Shown here: positions 1 to 6,010 of the stretch, piece after piece
Position numbering within the stretch: the stretch's first letter is position 1
How the letters are laid out: every line of letters starts with the position of its first letter
Assembly: GCF_015207245.1 (NCBI RefSeq)
Contig: NZ_JADEXF010000067.1
Coordinates: forward strand, 1-9,343
Reading direction: 5' to 3'
Origin: Nostoc cf. edaphicum LEGE 07299
GTDB taxonomy: Bacteria > Cyanobacteriota > Cyanobacteriia > Cyanobacteriales > Nostocaceae
DNA: 9,343 bases
Notes under the pieces: model-generated
Seen by the model: the letters and a program-made list of their open reading frames with translations, nothing else
The model's database searches: none
Told to the model about the DNA's origin: nothing
Program-made: the position numbers and the translations under genes

Positions 1-174
1 GTTCAGGATCAGTTGCATCAAACTAGTTTGCTCTTGAAGCGTCAGGTTATTTTGCTGGAGGTCAGTTTCTGCTTGATTTCGTTTCATGGTTTCTTTGCGA
101 ATAAGGTAGTAAGTCCACAGAATAATTGCCAGGTTGAGGCCAATTGAGCAATACCTAATGCGTAAGAAGAGCAT
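1..174 (-). CDS. N-terminus of a membrane-anchored sensor protein (partial, runs off left edge)
   Basis: Translating the minus strand from an ATG at 174 gives 58 codons, open to the window edge. Residues 7-25 form one hydrophobic helix (YCSIGLNLAIILWTYYLIR), followed by a polar, Gln-rich stretch (residues 26-52) that looks like a signalling coiled coil. This helix-then-coil arrangement is typical of cyanobacterial sensor kinases and diguanylate cyclases just before a PAS, GAF or kinase domain, but no catalytic domain is visible, so the class is inferred. A GGGAAG motif lies 7 nt before the ATG and is a fair ribosome-binding site. Family members usually have an extracytoplasmic sensor domain before this helix; here there is none, and the upstream frame closes at a TAG 21 nt before the ATG. 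The gene may therefore be 5'-truncated or frameshifted. It is minus-strand, like the kinase at 575-2716. Confidence 0.55.
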   Translation of the reverse strand, partial: MLFLRIRYCSIGLNLAIILWTYYLIRKETMKRNQAETDLQQNNLTLQEQTSLMQLILN

Positions 175-424
175 GGGTATACTTCCCAACAGCTAGTCCC
201 TTACCGCCTATTGCCACATAATGAGACACAAAGCCATCCAGCCGAAGCGTTTCATAAGGGGTGTGGAATTTCTTCTGAAACTAGTTTTCCCAAATAGACT
301 CACTAAATTTCGTAGGGTGCAATAAAAAACGTTCCAACCTGTAATAAGGATCATTCTGAGCCAGGATTAAGAGTCTTGGTAACTTTTGGTGGGGATGTTC
401 TTGAAGGCAAAGTACAGAAGGTTT
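155..424 (-). pseudogene. Degenerate coding-like stretch of unknown family, interrupted by a stop codon
   Basis: One minus-strand frame reads from 424 to a TAG at 157-155 with a single internal TAG at 283-281. The 47 codons before the internal stop and the 41 after it have a normal, mixed amino-acid composition. Segments include LAQNDPYYRLERFLLHP before the stop, and TPYETLRLDGFVSHY and VAIGGKGLAVGKYTHALL after it. No ATG start is evident in this frame. The end overlaps the ATG of the partial sensor gene (174) by 20 nt in another frame, so the two could be pieces of one ancestral gene broken by a nonsense change and a frameshift. I do not recognise the family. The alternative is that it is simply non-coding DNA that happens to stay open. 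Confidence 0.3.
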
Positions 425-574
425 TTAAACATTTTGTCGCTTCTGAGTGGAACTTATGATAAAAACTCAACTCATGCTGCGGGGCTAGATTCTATACAGA
501 TGTTTTGTAATCTTTGCGTTACCAGAATTTTTGGCATTTTTTCTGCCCTTAGCATAGCTGCTTTAAAGTGCCCG
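400..574. other. Intergenic stretch with nothing recognisable
   Basis: Between the end of the kinase gene and the coding-like remnant I see no convincing gene, no strong inverted repeat with a T-tract, and no tandem repeat. A plus-strand 69-codon reading frame crosses it (386-595), but it has no ribosome-binding site, overlaps the kinase 3' end and has no recognisable motif, so I treat it as spurious. No clear terminator for the kinase is visible. Confidence 0.5.
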
Positions 575-2716
575 TCATTGATCGCTAAAATCTGACAAGA
601 CCATTAATGTAGTTTCGCTTATTGTCTTGTTTACGGTTTTATCTCCTAACATTGGCAGACAACACTTAGACTGTCGAATCGGAATCTCAATCACAAACTC
701 GGCTCCCTGACCGGGTATGGAATGATATCGCAATGAGCCACCATGCTTCTCGGTTACAATTTGGTAGCTGATCGACATTCCCAATCCTGTTCCCTTACCA
801 ACTGGCTTAGTCGTAAAGAATGGGTCACACAATCGTTTTTGAACAAATTCTGGGATACCGGGACCGTTATCCACAATTCGGATCTGTACATGGTCTGAAC
901 CTAGCATCGCTGTACAAATCCGAATTTCACTGGTTTTTTGCTCAATTTCCTGAAGCCTGCATGATTGGTGTGGTTCTTCGAGAGCATCAATTGCATTGCT
1001 AATGATGTTCATAAACACCTGGTTCAGTTGCCCAGCGTAGCACTCAACTAACGGCAGGTTGCCATAGTCTTTAATAACTTCAATTCCTGGATGATCGTGC
1101 TTGGTTTTCAGCCGATTCTGTAAGATTATCAGCGTACTATCAATGCCTTCATGGATATTTACCGCTTTCATCTCGGCTTCGTCCATACGCGAGAAGTTCC
1201 GTAAAGAAAGCACAATTTTTTTAATCCGGTCTGCGCCAACTTCCATTGAACGAAGCAACTTGGGCAAATCTTCTAGTAGGAATTCTAGGTCGATCTCCTC
1301 GCTTTTGCCCTGGATTTCTGGCGCTGGGCTGGGATAATGCTGTTGATACAATTGCAGCAGTCCTAGCAGATGTTGAATGTACTCATTAGCAGGCTTGAAG
1401 TTGGCATAGATGAAGTTGACTGGGTTATTTATTTCATGGGCTACCCCAGCAACTAACTGTCCCAAACTAGACATTTTCTCATTTTGCACTAGCTGAGTCT
1501 GCGTTCGCTTCAGTTCAAGCAATGCAGTTTCCAAATCAGTTGCTTTCTGCCGCAAAGCTTCTTGGGCTTCTTTACGAGCACTGATATCACGAGCAATTTT
1601 AGAGGCACCGATGATTTTACCTGTGGAATCTTTAACTGGAGAAATCGTCAGCGAAAGATCAATCAACGTCCCATCCTTGCGTTGACGCACGGTCTCAAAG
1701 TGATCGACTCGTTCTCCTTGCCTGAGTTTTTTTAGTATTTGGGGTTCTTCATTGATGCGATCGCTAGGAACAAGCATTGCCATAGGTTGGCCAATGACTT
1801 CTTGTGCTTGATAACCAAACAGTGCTTCTGCCCCACGATTCCAGCTGACAATCACTCCGTCCAAGGTTTTGCTGATAATGGCATCATCTGAAGACTCGAC
1901 AATTGCCGCTAGACAAAACATAGCTTCTTGGGCTTGTTTGTATTCTGTAATATCTGTATGAACTCCAATCCATTCGCGAATATTGCCTTCAGGGTTCAAT
2001 ATTGGGACACCCCGAACGCTCATGTGGCAATACTCACCGTCATGGCGGCGCAAACGATGTTCTAATTTGTACAAGGTTCGACTTGTAACTGCTTGTGACC
2101 AAACTTTCGCTGTGTGCAACTGGTCATCTGGGTGAACCGCATTCAGCCAGCCCCAGCCCTTTAGTTCCTCGAAGGATTGTCCGGTAAAGGCACTCCAACC
2201 TGGCTGCTCATTGATAAATTCACCTTCAGCTTTGGTATCCCAAATAATTTGAGATATGGCTGTAATCAGGAAGCGGTAGCGTTCCTCACTGTGGCGTAAT
2301 GCCAGTTCTGCCTGTTTGCGATCTGTGACATCTTCAGCCACAAGCATCACCCCGTTCACAACTCTAGTGCTACTGCACCACGGGCGAAGCGTCCACTGAC
2401 GCCAGCCTGTTAAACCATCAGCCTGCTGAAATTGCTCCTCTACACATAATTCAACCGCTGCCATCAAACAGTACTGGTATGCCTGTGTCAATGGTTCACA
2501 AAACTGCCGAAAGACCTCTAGATGCGATCGCCCAATAATATCTTGTCCCTCTAGTCCTAGCTCACTCAACCATCGTTGGCTGGTCAGCAAATACTTCATT
2601 TCGCAGTCTAAAATTGCAGCCGCAATTGGCAGGTTTTCTAAAAACGAACAGTAGAGATCATCTCGCTGGAAGTCACTATTAAAAAAATAATTTTGGCTCA
2701 TAGTGTAATCTGACAT
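575..2716 (-). CDS. Soluble triple-PAS sensor histidine kinase
   Basis: The 713-residue product is a cytoplasmic two-component sensor kinase that would autophosphorylate a histidine and pass the phosphate to a response regulator. Three PAS modules are visible at roughly residues 22-135, 145-262 and 267-385. The second contains HPDD, RRHDGEY and GVHTDITEYKQ; the third contains DDAIISKTLDGVIVSWN, GYQAQEVIGQ and IARDISARK. A coiled linker follows (380-412), then the H-box SSLGQLVAGVAHEINNPVNF with phospho-acceptor His427. The ATPase has an N-box (QVFMNIISNAIDAL, Asn574), G1 (DNGPGIP, 616-622), an F-box (DPFFTTKP) and G2 (KGTGLGMS, 641-648), so every catalytic element is intact. No membrane segment, receiver domain or HAMP is present. 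The last ~30 residues (681-713) lie beyond the ATPase fold and look unstructured. The start is uncertain: ATG 2716 and ATG 2701 both lack a good ribosome-binding site. No response regulator is adjacent, so the signal and partner are unknown. Confidence 0.93.
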   Translation of the reverse strand: MSDYTMSQNYFFNSDFQRDDLYCSFLENLPIAAAILDCEMKYLLTSQRWLSELGLEGQDIIGRSHLEVFRQFCEPLTQAYQYCLMAAVELCVEEQFQQADGLTGWRQWTLRPWCSSTRVVNGVMLVAEDVTDRKQAELALRHSEERYRFLITAISQIIWDTKAEGEFINEQPGWSAFTGQSFEELKGWGWLNAVHPDDQLHTAKVWSQAVTSRTLYKLEHRLRRHDGEYCHMSVRGVPILNPEGNIREWIGVHTDITEYKQAQEAMFCLAAIVESSDDAIISKTLDGVIVSWNRGAEALFGYQAQEVIGQPMAMLVPSDRINEEPQILKKLRQGERVDHFETVRQRKDGTLIDLSLTISPVKDSTGKIIGASKIARDISARKEAQEALRQKATDLETALLELKRTQTQLVQNEKMSSLGQLVAGVAHEINNPVNFIYANFKPANEYIQHLLGLLQLYQQHYPSPAPEIQGKSEEIDLEFLLEDLPKLLRSMEVGADRIKKIVLSLRNFSRMDEAEMKAVNIHEGIDSTLIILQNRLKTKHDHPGIEVIKDYGNLPLVECYAGQLNQVFMNIISNAIDALEEPHQSCRLQEIEQKTSEIRICTAMLGSDHVQIRIVDNGPGIPEFVQKRLCDPFFTTKPVGKGTGLGMSISYQIVTEKHGGSLRYHSIPGQGAEFVIEIPIRQSKCCLPMLGDKTVNKTISETTLMVLSDFSDQ

Positions 2717-2748
2717 CTAATTAATATTTCAGCTTCTAAAAATTTTCA

Positions 2749-2764
2749 TAGTACTTATATACTA
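2749..2764. promoter_or_regulatory. Small inverted repeat upstream of the kinase gene
   Basis: TAGTA and TACTA arms flank a 6-nt AT-rich spacer 33 bp before the kinase ATG. On the minus strand the same stretch carries TATAAG-like sequence that could serve as a -10 box. It could be an operator or part of the promoter; the arms are short and chance occurrence is possible. Confidence 0.25.
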
Positions 2765-2889
2765 TTTTTGCTCCCGTTTTCTGTTGTGATGTTACTAACA
2801 CCCCGATGTGTAATATTCGTCTATAACTTCAGTATTCCCAACCAATTAAATCTTGAAACATGATTTTGTTTTAAAATAAACAAATAAAA

Positions 2890-2916
2890 AGCTCCCTTAC
2901 TAAGAAAAACGGAGCT
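2890..2916 (-). terminator. Rho-independent-type terminator on the minus strand with no gene recognised upstream
   Basis: AGCTCC (2890-2895) pairs perfectly with GGAGCT (2911-2916) around a 15-nt loop. On the minus strand the stem is followed directly by TTTTTATTTG, the classic T-rich tail; on the plus strand the tail is AAATTAC, so the polarity is minus. The nearest minus-strand gene upstream is cpcF, about 1 kb away and separated by the oppositely oriented HD gene. The terminator may therefore serve a small RNA or a lost gene starting near 3118-2917, or insulate the kinase from read-through. Confidence 0.55.
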
Positions 2917-2986
2917 AAATTACTTTTACCAAATTGATTTATAACTGATAAATATATTCGTGTGTGTGTACACCGTAGCTGCAAGC

Positions 2987-3014
2987 AAAGGGAGAAAAAT
3001 ATTTCTCTCCCTTT
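2987..3014. repeat. Strong hairpin (9-bp perfect arms)
   Basis: AAAGGGAGA (2987-2995) and TCTCCCTTT (3006-3014) form a perfect 9-bp stem with a 10-nt AT-rich loop that can add further A-T pairs. A second small hairpin, CTCC-TGGC-GGAG, follows at 3015-3026. Neither strand shows a T-tract right after the stem, so it is not a textbook terminator. It could be part of a structured RNA that ends at the minus-strand terminator 2916-2890, or of the HD gene's 5' leader. Confidence 0.5.
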
Positions 3015-3118
3015 CTCCTGGCGGAGTTAGAAGATGAGGTTCTAGCTGAAGTCTTCTACTGCTGTTTTAACATCATGTACCTATTTTTTCCAATATTCAG
3101 AATGGGTATACTCACTCT

Positions 3119-3769
3119 ATGCCTACAGAAAACTTCATGGATATTTTATTTTCTAACTGGCAACATACACTCCAACCTTTTGGCGTTGACCAAGTAGCGG
3201 CGGAGAATGCCTTTAATGACTTGGTTACAGCTTACTCTACCCCTGAGCGCTACTACCATACACTGAAACACATCGATCGCGTTCTCAGCACAATTGAGAT
3301 TTTGCAAGGTTACACCAATAACCTAGCTGCTGTTCAACTAGCTGCCTGGTTTCACGATGTAGTGTATGACACTGAAGCCATAGATAACGAAGAACGAAGT
3401 GCAGACTACGCTTTTGAGTTGCTGAGTAATTTGGGTATTCCAGAAAGTATCATAACTACTGTAACCCGTCTGATTCTGAACACTAAAAACCACCAAGCTG
3501 CGGTAAATGACTATGATAGCCAAGTCCTAGTTGATGCAGATTTAGCGATTTTGGCTACTAACCAAGTTGATTATAAAGAATACGCCCATGCTATTCGTCA
3601 AGAATACGGCTGGGTGGCAGAGGCAAATTATATCACAAACCGTCAGAAAATTTTAGAACGATTTCTACAGCGATCGCGTATTTATTTTACGCCTTTAATG
3701 TCAGAGTTTGCCGAACCATCTGCTCGTGGCAATATCCAGGCAGAAATTCAATCTTTATCGCCTGGTTAG
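3119..3769 (+). CDS. HD-superfamily metal-dependent phosphohydrolase (COG4339-like)
   Basis: The 216-residue protein matches the small cyanobacterial/bacterial family annotated as predicted metal-dependent HD superfamily phosphohydrolase. Metal-ligand signatures are in the expected order: His47 and His51 in RYYHTLKHID, the His79-Asp80 doublet in AAWFHDVVYD, Glu91/Glu92 in NEERSA, and Asp139/Asp141 in VDADLAIL. It is all-helical in appearance with no signal peptide or membrane segment, so cytosolic. The physiological substrate of this family is not established; phosphomonoester or nucleotide hydrolysis is inferred from the fold. The ATG at 3119 has no clear ribosome-binding site; ATG 3137 is an alternative. 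The gene stands alone on the plus strand, divergent from the kinase and convergent with cpcF, so it is not part of the phycobilisome operon. It contains one HIP1 octamer (3670-3677). Confidence 0.85.
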   Translation: MPTENFMDILFSNWQHTLQPFGVDQVAAENAFNDLVTAYSTPERYYHTLKHIDRVLSTIEILQGYTNNLAAVQLAAWFHDVVYDTEAIDNEERSADYAFELLSNLGIPESIITTVTRLILNTKNHQAAVNDYDSQVLVDADLAILATNQVDYKEYAHAIRQEYGWVAEANYITNRQKILERFLQRSRIYFTPLMSEFAEPSARGNIQAEIQSLSPG

Positions 3770-3784
3770 TTTTACAAAAACTTA

Positions 3785-3881
3785 AGGTCTTGGAAACCAG
3801 GACTCCCCATCGGAGAAGCGAATGTAAGACCAATAAAACTAAGGAGTTCTGAAGGCTATCTCCGATGAATTGGGAGACCTA
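3785..3881. other. Long imperfect hairpin in the convergent HD gene/cpcF gap (structured RNA or bidirectional terminator)
   Basis: ATCGGAGA (3809-3816) pairs with TCTCCGAT (3859-3866). Flanking that stem, CTCCC (3803-3807) pairs with GGGAG (3872-3876) across a 1 x 5 internal loop, and GGTC near 3786 can pair with GACC near 3876. A mini hairpin TGG-AAA-CCA sits inside the 5' arm. This is more elaborate than a simple terminator and has no T-tract. It may end both convergent transcripts, or belong to a structured RNA or an element remnant. Confidence 0.4.
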
Positions 3882-3908
3882 ACACCATACCGCAAGCGCG
3901 GTTGGTGT
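3882..3908. terminator. GC-rich hairpin just after cpcF
   Basis: ACACC (3882-3886) and CCGC (3890-3893) pair with GCGG (3898-3901) and GGTGT (3904-3908), with a small ATA/TT internal loop and an AAGC tetraloop. It lies 8 bp past the cpcF stop codon, where the operon should end, and 112 bp past the HD gene stop. No T-run follows on either strand, so termination is inferred from position and stem strength only. Confidence 0.45.
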
Positions 3909-3916
3909 CTGGTAAT

Positions 3917-4708
3917 TTACCGTCTGCCAGCACCACGATAAGGTATTTCAGACACTTCAGTGTTTTCTAGCTTTCTTTTTGGTGCAAACACTTCTTGATG
4001 TTGTTGCTGTTGAATTTTCTGCTGTGCAAACTTTACGCGGGTGCGAACTCCCAGATCGGCATCGGTATCGAGTATTCGCTGAAGTTGATTTGTAATCCGT
4101 GACGCTTGATCGGGTAAAGTGACTGCTATGGCGATCGCTAGTGTTTCTAAACTCGTCACTGCTGCATAGCGCACTATCCACTCTGGATCTTGAGAAATTA
4201 GTAATAGTGCCTCTAATACCTGAATCTGAACAGATTCTACTTTCTCAGCAGGTAGTTGCTGCCAACGCAAAGTGCCTAATCCCCTAGCAGCTGCTCGCCG
4301 CACGCTTAAGGAAAAATCAGTTTTTGCTGCCTCTAACAAGGTATCCAGCGCCCGGGCATCACCAATTCCCGCTAAGGCACGAATAGCCCAGGCTCTAGCA
4401 CTGTAGTTGTAGTCATCAATTAGTTCCAATAGTGATGGTACTGCGACTTCCCCGATCGCAATTAATCCATCTACTGCCGCCACTGCTGCCCCTGGATTGT
4501 TGTAGCCCAAAGCTGCAATCAGAGTGGGAACAGATTCCTCAATACCAGCTGCCGCTAACTCCTGAACTGCGTCTAATAAGCGATCCGAGGAGTCTGCTTC
4601 TTCCACAGCACGAATTAATATTTGGGCAAGGTCACTGTTATTCATAATAATTTGCCATGAGTCATTAGGGATCTGCCAATTGTAGCTTAAGTCCTCCGTA
4701 GTTGACAT
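3917..4708 (-). CDS. cpcF: Phycocyanobilin lyase, F subunit (CpcF)
   Basis: CpcF pairs with CpcE to form the heterodimeric lyase that attaches phycocyanobilin to Cys84 of alpha phycocyanin. The 263-residue product is a string of HEAT-like helical repeats with family signatures GYNNPGAAVAAVDGL (69-83), YSARAWAIRALAGIGD (102-117), SLSVRRAAARGLG (133-145) and DPEWIVRYAAV (174-184). Usual CpcF proteins are roughly 200-215 residues. This one has about 20 extra N-terminal residues if ATG 4708 is used, and a C-terminal tail (about 227-263) that is Gln-rich and then basic, ending PYRGAGRR. ATG 4645 (MNNSDLAQ) fits the family start better but has no ribosome-binding site; ATG 4708 has TAGGGG 11 nt upstream. 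It is the last gene of the operon, 107 bp after cpcE, with HIP1 inside (4131-4138). Confidence 0.9.
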   Translation of the reverse strand: MSTTEDLSYNWQIPNDSWQIIMNNSDLAQILIRAVEEADSSDRLLDAVQELAAAGIEESVPTLIAALGYNNPGAAVAAVDGLIAIGEVAVPSLLELIDDYNYSARAWAIRALAGIGDARALDTLLEAAKTDFSLSVRRAAARGLGTLRWQQLPAEKVESVQIQVLEALLLISQDPEWIVRYAAVTSLETLAIAIAVTLPDQASRITNQLQRILDTDADLGVRTRVKFAQQKIQQQQHQEVFAPKRKLENTEVSEIPYRGAGRR

Positions 4709-4716
4709 CAGATATA

Positions 4717-4755
4717 AAACCCCTAGCCCTTATCTCGCAATTATGTTAGGGGTTT
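4717..4755 (-). promoter_or_regulatory. Hairpin covering the ribosome-binding site of cpcF
   Basis: In the cpcE-cpcF gap, AAACCCCTA (4717-4725) and TAGGGGTTT (4747-4755) form a perfect 9-bp stem with a 21-nt loop. In the minus-strand mRNA the 3' arm contains TAGGGG, the only ribosome-binding-site-like sequence for ATG 4708, and is followed by TTTATA. It could limit CpcF translation or act as a weak attenuator between the two lyase subunits. Confidence 0.45.
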
Positions 4756-4815
4756 ACCTGTGAGAAACGGTTAATTTAAGCGTATTAATAACAACTAATG
4801 CCTGGGAAATTATGA

Positions 4816-5658
4816 CTACAAAAGTGAGTCCATCAAATTTATTACTTTAATCGCACCATCTGACAAAGTGCTTGTTGCTGTGTGCTTAACTTGATATTCT
4901 AATAATCCTTTAAGAGAAATTAGCTTTAGACTATTTTCGGCAAGAGTTTCGGCGATCGCGTCTGCTGCGGGTAGATAGCCAATCGCTCCCAAGTCTGCTA
5001 ACACTGCTCGACGCAATTGTAATTTATCTCCTGCCAGAGCTTTTATTAACCGTTCTCCATAAACTGGTTCTTGGGTTAATTGATACATCGCTCGTGCGGC
5101 AGCATATTGCACCAATTCGATTGGATGCTCTAAAAATGGTTTTACCAAGGGGATACACTCAGTTGCCCTCAAGGCTCCCAAGGTTTCTAAAATGGCTTCG
5201 TAGGGTTGAGATAAATCAGGCTGTGATATCAGCTGCTCTCCCTGCAAACCTACTTGTAATAATTCAATCAGGGCGGGAATACAAACCGGATCGCCCAGCA
5301 TCTCTAAGGATTGTGCCGCAGCTTCCCGCACATAAAAGTCTGAGCAGTCTAAACACCCAATTAAAGGTGATACTGCCTGGCGATCGCCAAGTTTCCCTAA
5401 TGCTCTAGCTGCGTTTCGCCGCAGAGGATATCCGCCTTCTGGTGTCCTGTCGGCTTCATCCTCTAAGGCTTTGATCAGTGCTGTAACCGCAGCTGATTCA
5501 TTTATACGAAACCTGCCCAACCACCAAGCAGCATAAAATCGCAGACCTAAATCTGCACTTTCAAGATTAGCTAGAGCTTGCTCTACTGTTAAAGATCCAC
5601 CTTCGGCATTGTTACCTGTCAGTGATAAATCTTCAGTTTTCTCCGGACTGGGATTCAT
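4816..5658 (-). CDS. cpcE: Phycocyanobilin lyase, E subunit (CpcE)
   Basis: CpcE is the partner of CpcF in the lyase for the alpha-phycocyanin Cys84 chromophore. From ATG 5658 the product is 280 residues, close to the usual ~275. HEAT-like repeats carry the family signatures FYAAWWLGRFR (41-51), GGYPLRRNAARALGKLGD (75-92), SDFYVREAAAQSLEMLGD (106-123) and LVQYAAARAMYQLT (182-195). The frame is open further to a GTG at 5700 (294 residues), but the added residues are not family-like. Neither start has a good ribosome-binding site, and both lie inside the end of cpcD (stop at 5633), so translation is probably coupled to cpcD. Two HIP1 octamers lie inside (4952-4959, 5380-5387). Confidence 0.93.
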   Translation of the reverse strand: MNPSPEKTEDLSLTGNNAEGGSLTVEQALANLESADLGLRFYAAWWLGRFRINESAAVTALIKALEDEADRTPEGGYPLRRNAARALGKLGDRQAVSPLIGCLDCSDFYVREAAAQSLEMLGDPVCIPALIELLQVGLQGEQLISQPDLSQPYEAILETLGALRATECIPLVKPFLEHPIELVQYAAARAMYQLTQEPVYGERLIKALAGDKLQLRRAVLADLGAIGYLPAADAIAETLAENSLKLISLKGLLEYQVKHTATSTLSDGAIKVINLMDSLL

Positions 5659-5914
5659 GAGAAGATTGATGGCCGTGTTCGCTATTTGTTTGAGCCTCAC
5701 CGTTCCAGGGCTGAATGCTAACTATTTTGCCGCCCAAGCGAGTGATCCTCTGCATTTCTTGATTCATCCGGTTCTCAGGCACTGTGATAAAGACACTGGC
5801 ACTAGAACGAATGGGATAGCCGACTTTTTCTGTTTCTTCGCTTTGGCGCATACCAACTACTTCATAGCGGAAGGAGCGGTTACTACTATTTCTACCACTA
5901 ATTTGTCCCAGCAT
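5633..5914 (-). CDS. cpcD: Phycocyanin rod-capping small linker (CpcD)
   Basis: CpcD is the ~9-kDa linker that binds the distal end of a phycobilisome rod and stops further hexamer stacking. The CpcD-domain core runs from about residue 14 to 70: RSFRYEVVGMRQSEETEK, SSASVFITVPENRMNQEMQR and ITRLGGKIVSIQPW. The ATG at 5914 has AGGAA 8 nt upstream. At 93 residues it is longer than the usual ~80: a hydrophilic tail (71-93, rich in Ser, Gln, Glu, His) follows the conserved core. That tail is encoded almost exactly where the frame overlaps the open 5' end of cpcE (68 bp from GTG 5700, 26 bp from ATG 5658). The gene follows cpcC1 by 96 bp containing a heptamer repeat. Confidence 0.92.
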   Translation of the reverse strand: MLGQISGRNSSNRSFRYEVVGMRQSEETEKVGYPIRSSASVFITVPENRMNQEMQRITRLGGKIVSIQPWNGEAQTNSEHGHQSSHESQSGEN

Positions 5915-5965
5915 AAATCAGTTCCTAATTTATAAATCGTAGTTTTCATTAATCCTTGGTCAAAA

Positions 5966-6007
5966 ACTAATAACTAATGACCAATGACCAATGACTAATG
6001 ACTAATG
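5966..6007. repeat. Six-unit heptamer tandem repeat (STRR2-like)
   Basis: Six consecutive 7-bp units lie between cpcC1 and cpcD: ACTAATA, ACTAATG, ACCAATG, ACCAATG, ACTAATG, ACTAATG. The ACCAATG units are a rotation of TGACCAA, the complement of the TTGGTCA unit described as STRR2 in heterocyst-forming cyanobacteria. The array ends 4 bp past the cpcC1 stop, so it lies in the transcribed spacer. Confidence 0.85.
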
Positions 6008-6010
6008 AAA

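Larger units (their letters stand above)
2717..3118. other. 402-bp divergent intergenic region between kinase and HD genes
   Basis: This AT-rich gap must carry the promoters of two divergent genes. It holds the small inverted repeat at 2749-2764, the minus-strand terminator at 2890-2916, a GT-repeat ending in the palindrome GTGTACAC (about 2964-2972), and a strong hairpin at 2987-3014. Minus-strand reading of roughly 3078-3046 gives a short in-frame tail HDVKTAVEDFS followed by TAG, which could be the end of a small or decayed gene. No complete gene is supported here. Confidence 0.5.

Noticed and set aside
367..432. Minus-strand 21-codon reading frame from ATG 432
   Set aside because: Too short, in a different frame from the longer coding-like remnant, and without a clear ribosome-binding site.
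386..595. Plus-strand 69-codon reading frame
   Set aside because: No ribosome-binding site or recognisable motif, and it overlaps the 3' end of the kinase gene on the other strand; treated as chance.
2751..2762. NtcA-binding site upstream of the kinase (GTA...TAC)
   Set aside because: The spacer between GTA and TAC is 6 nt, not the 8 nt of the NtcA consensus.
2980..3030. Rho-independent terminator for a plus-strand transcript
   Set aside because: The hairpin is strong but no T-tract follows on either strand, and no plus-strand gene lies upstream.
4816..5658. PecE/PecF isomerase-lyase rather than CpcE/CpcF
   Set aside because: The operon encodes CpcA and CpcB with phycocyanin linkers, and the HEAT motifs match CpcE/CpcF; PecF-type active-site features are not seen.
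5966..6007. CRISPR array
   Set aside because: Units are 7 bp with no spacers; this is a simple tandem repeat.
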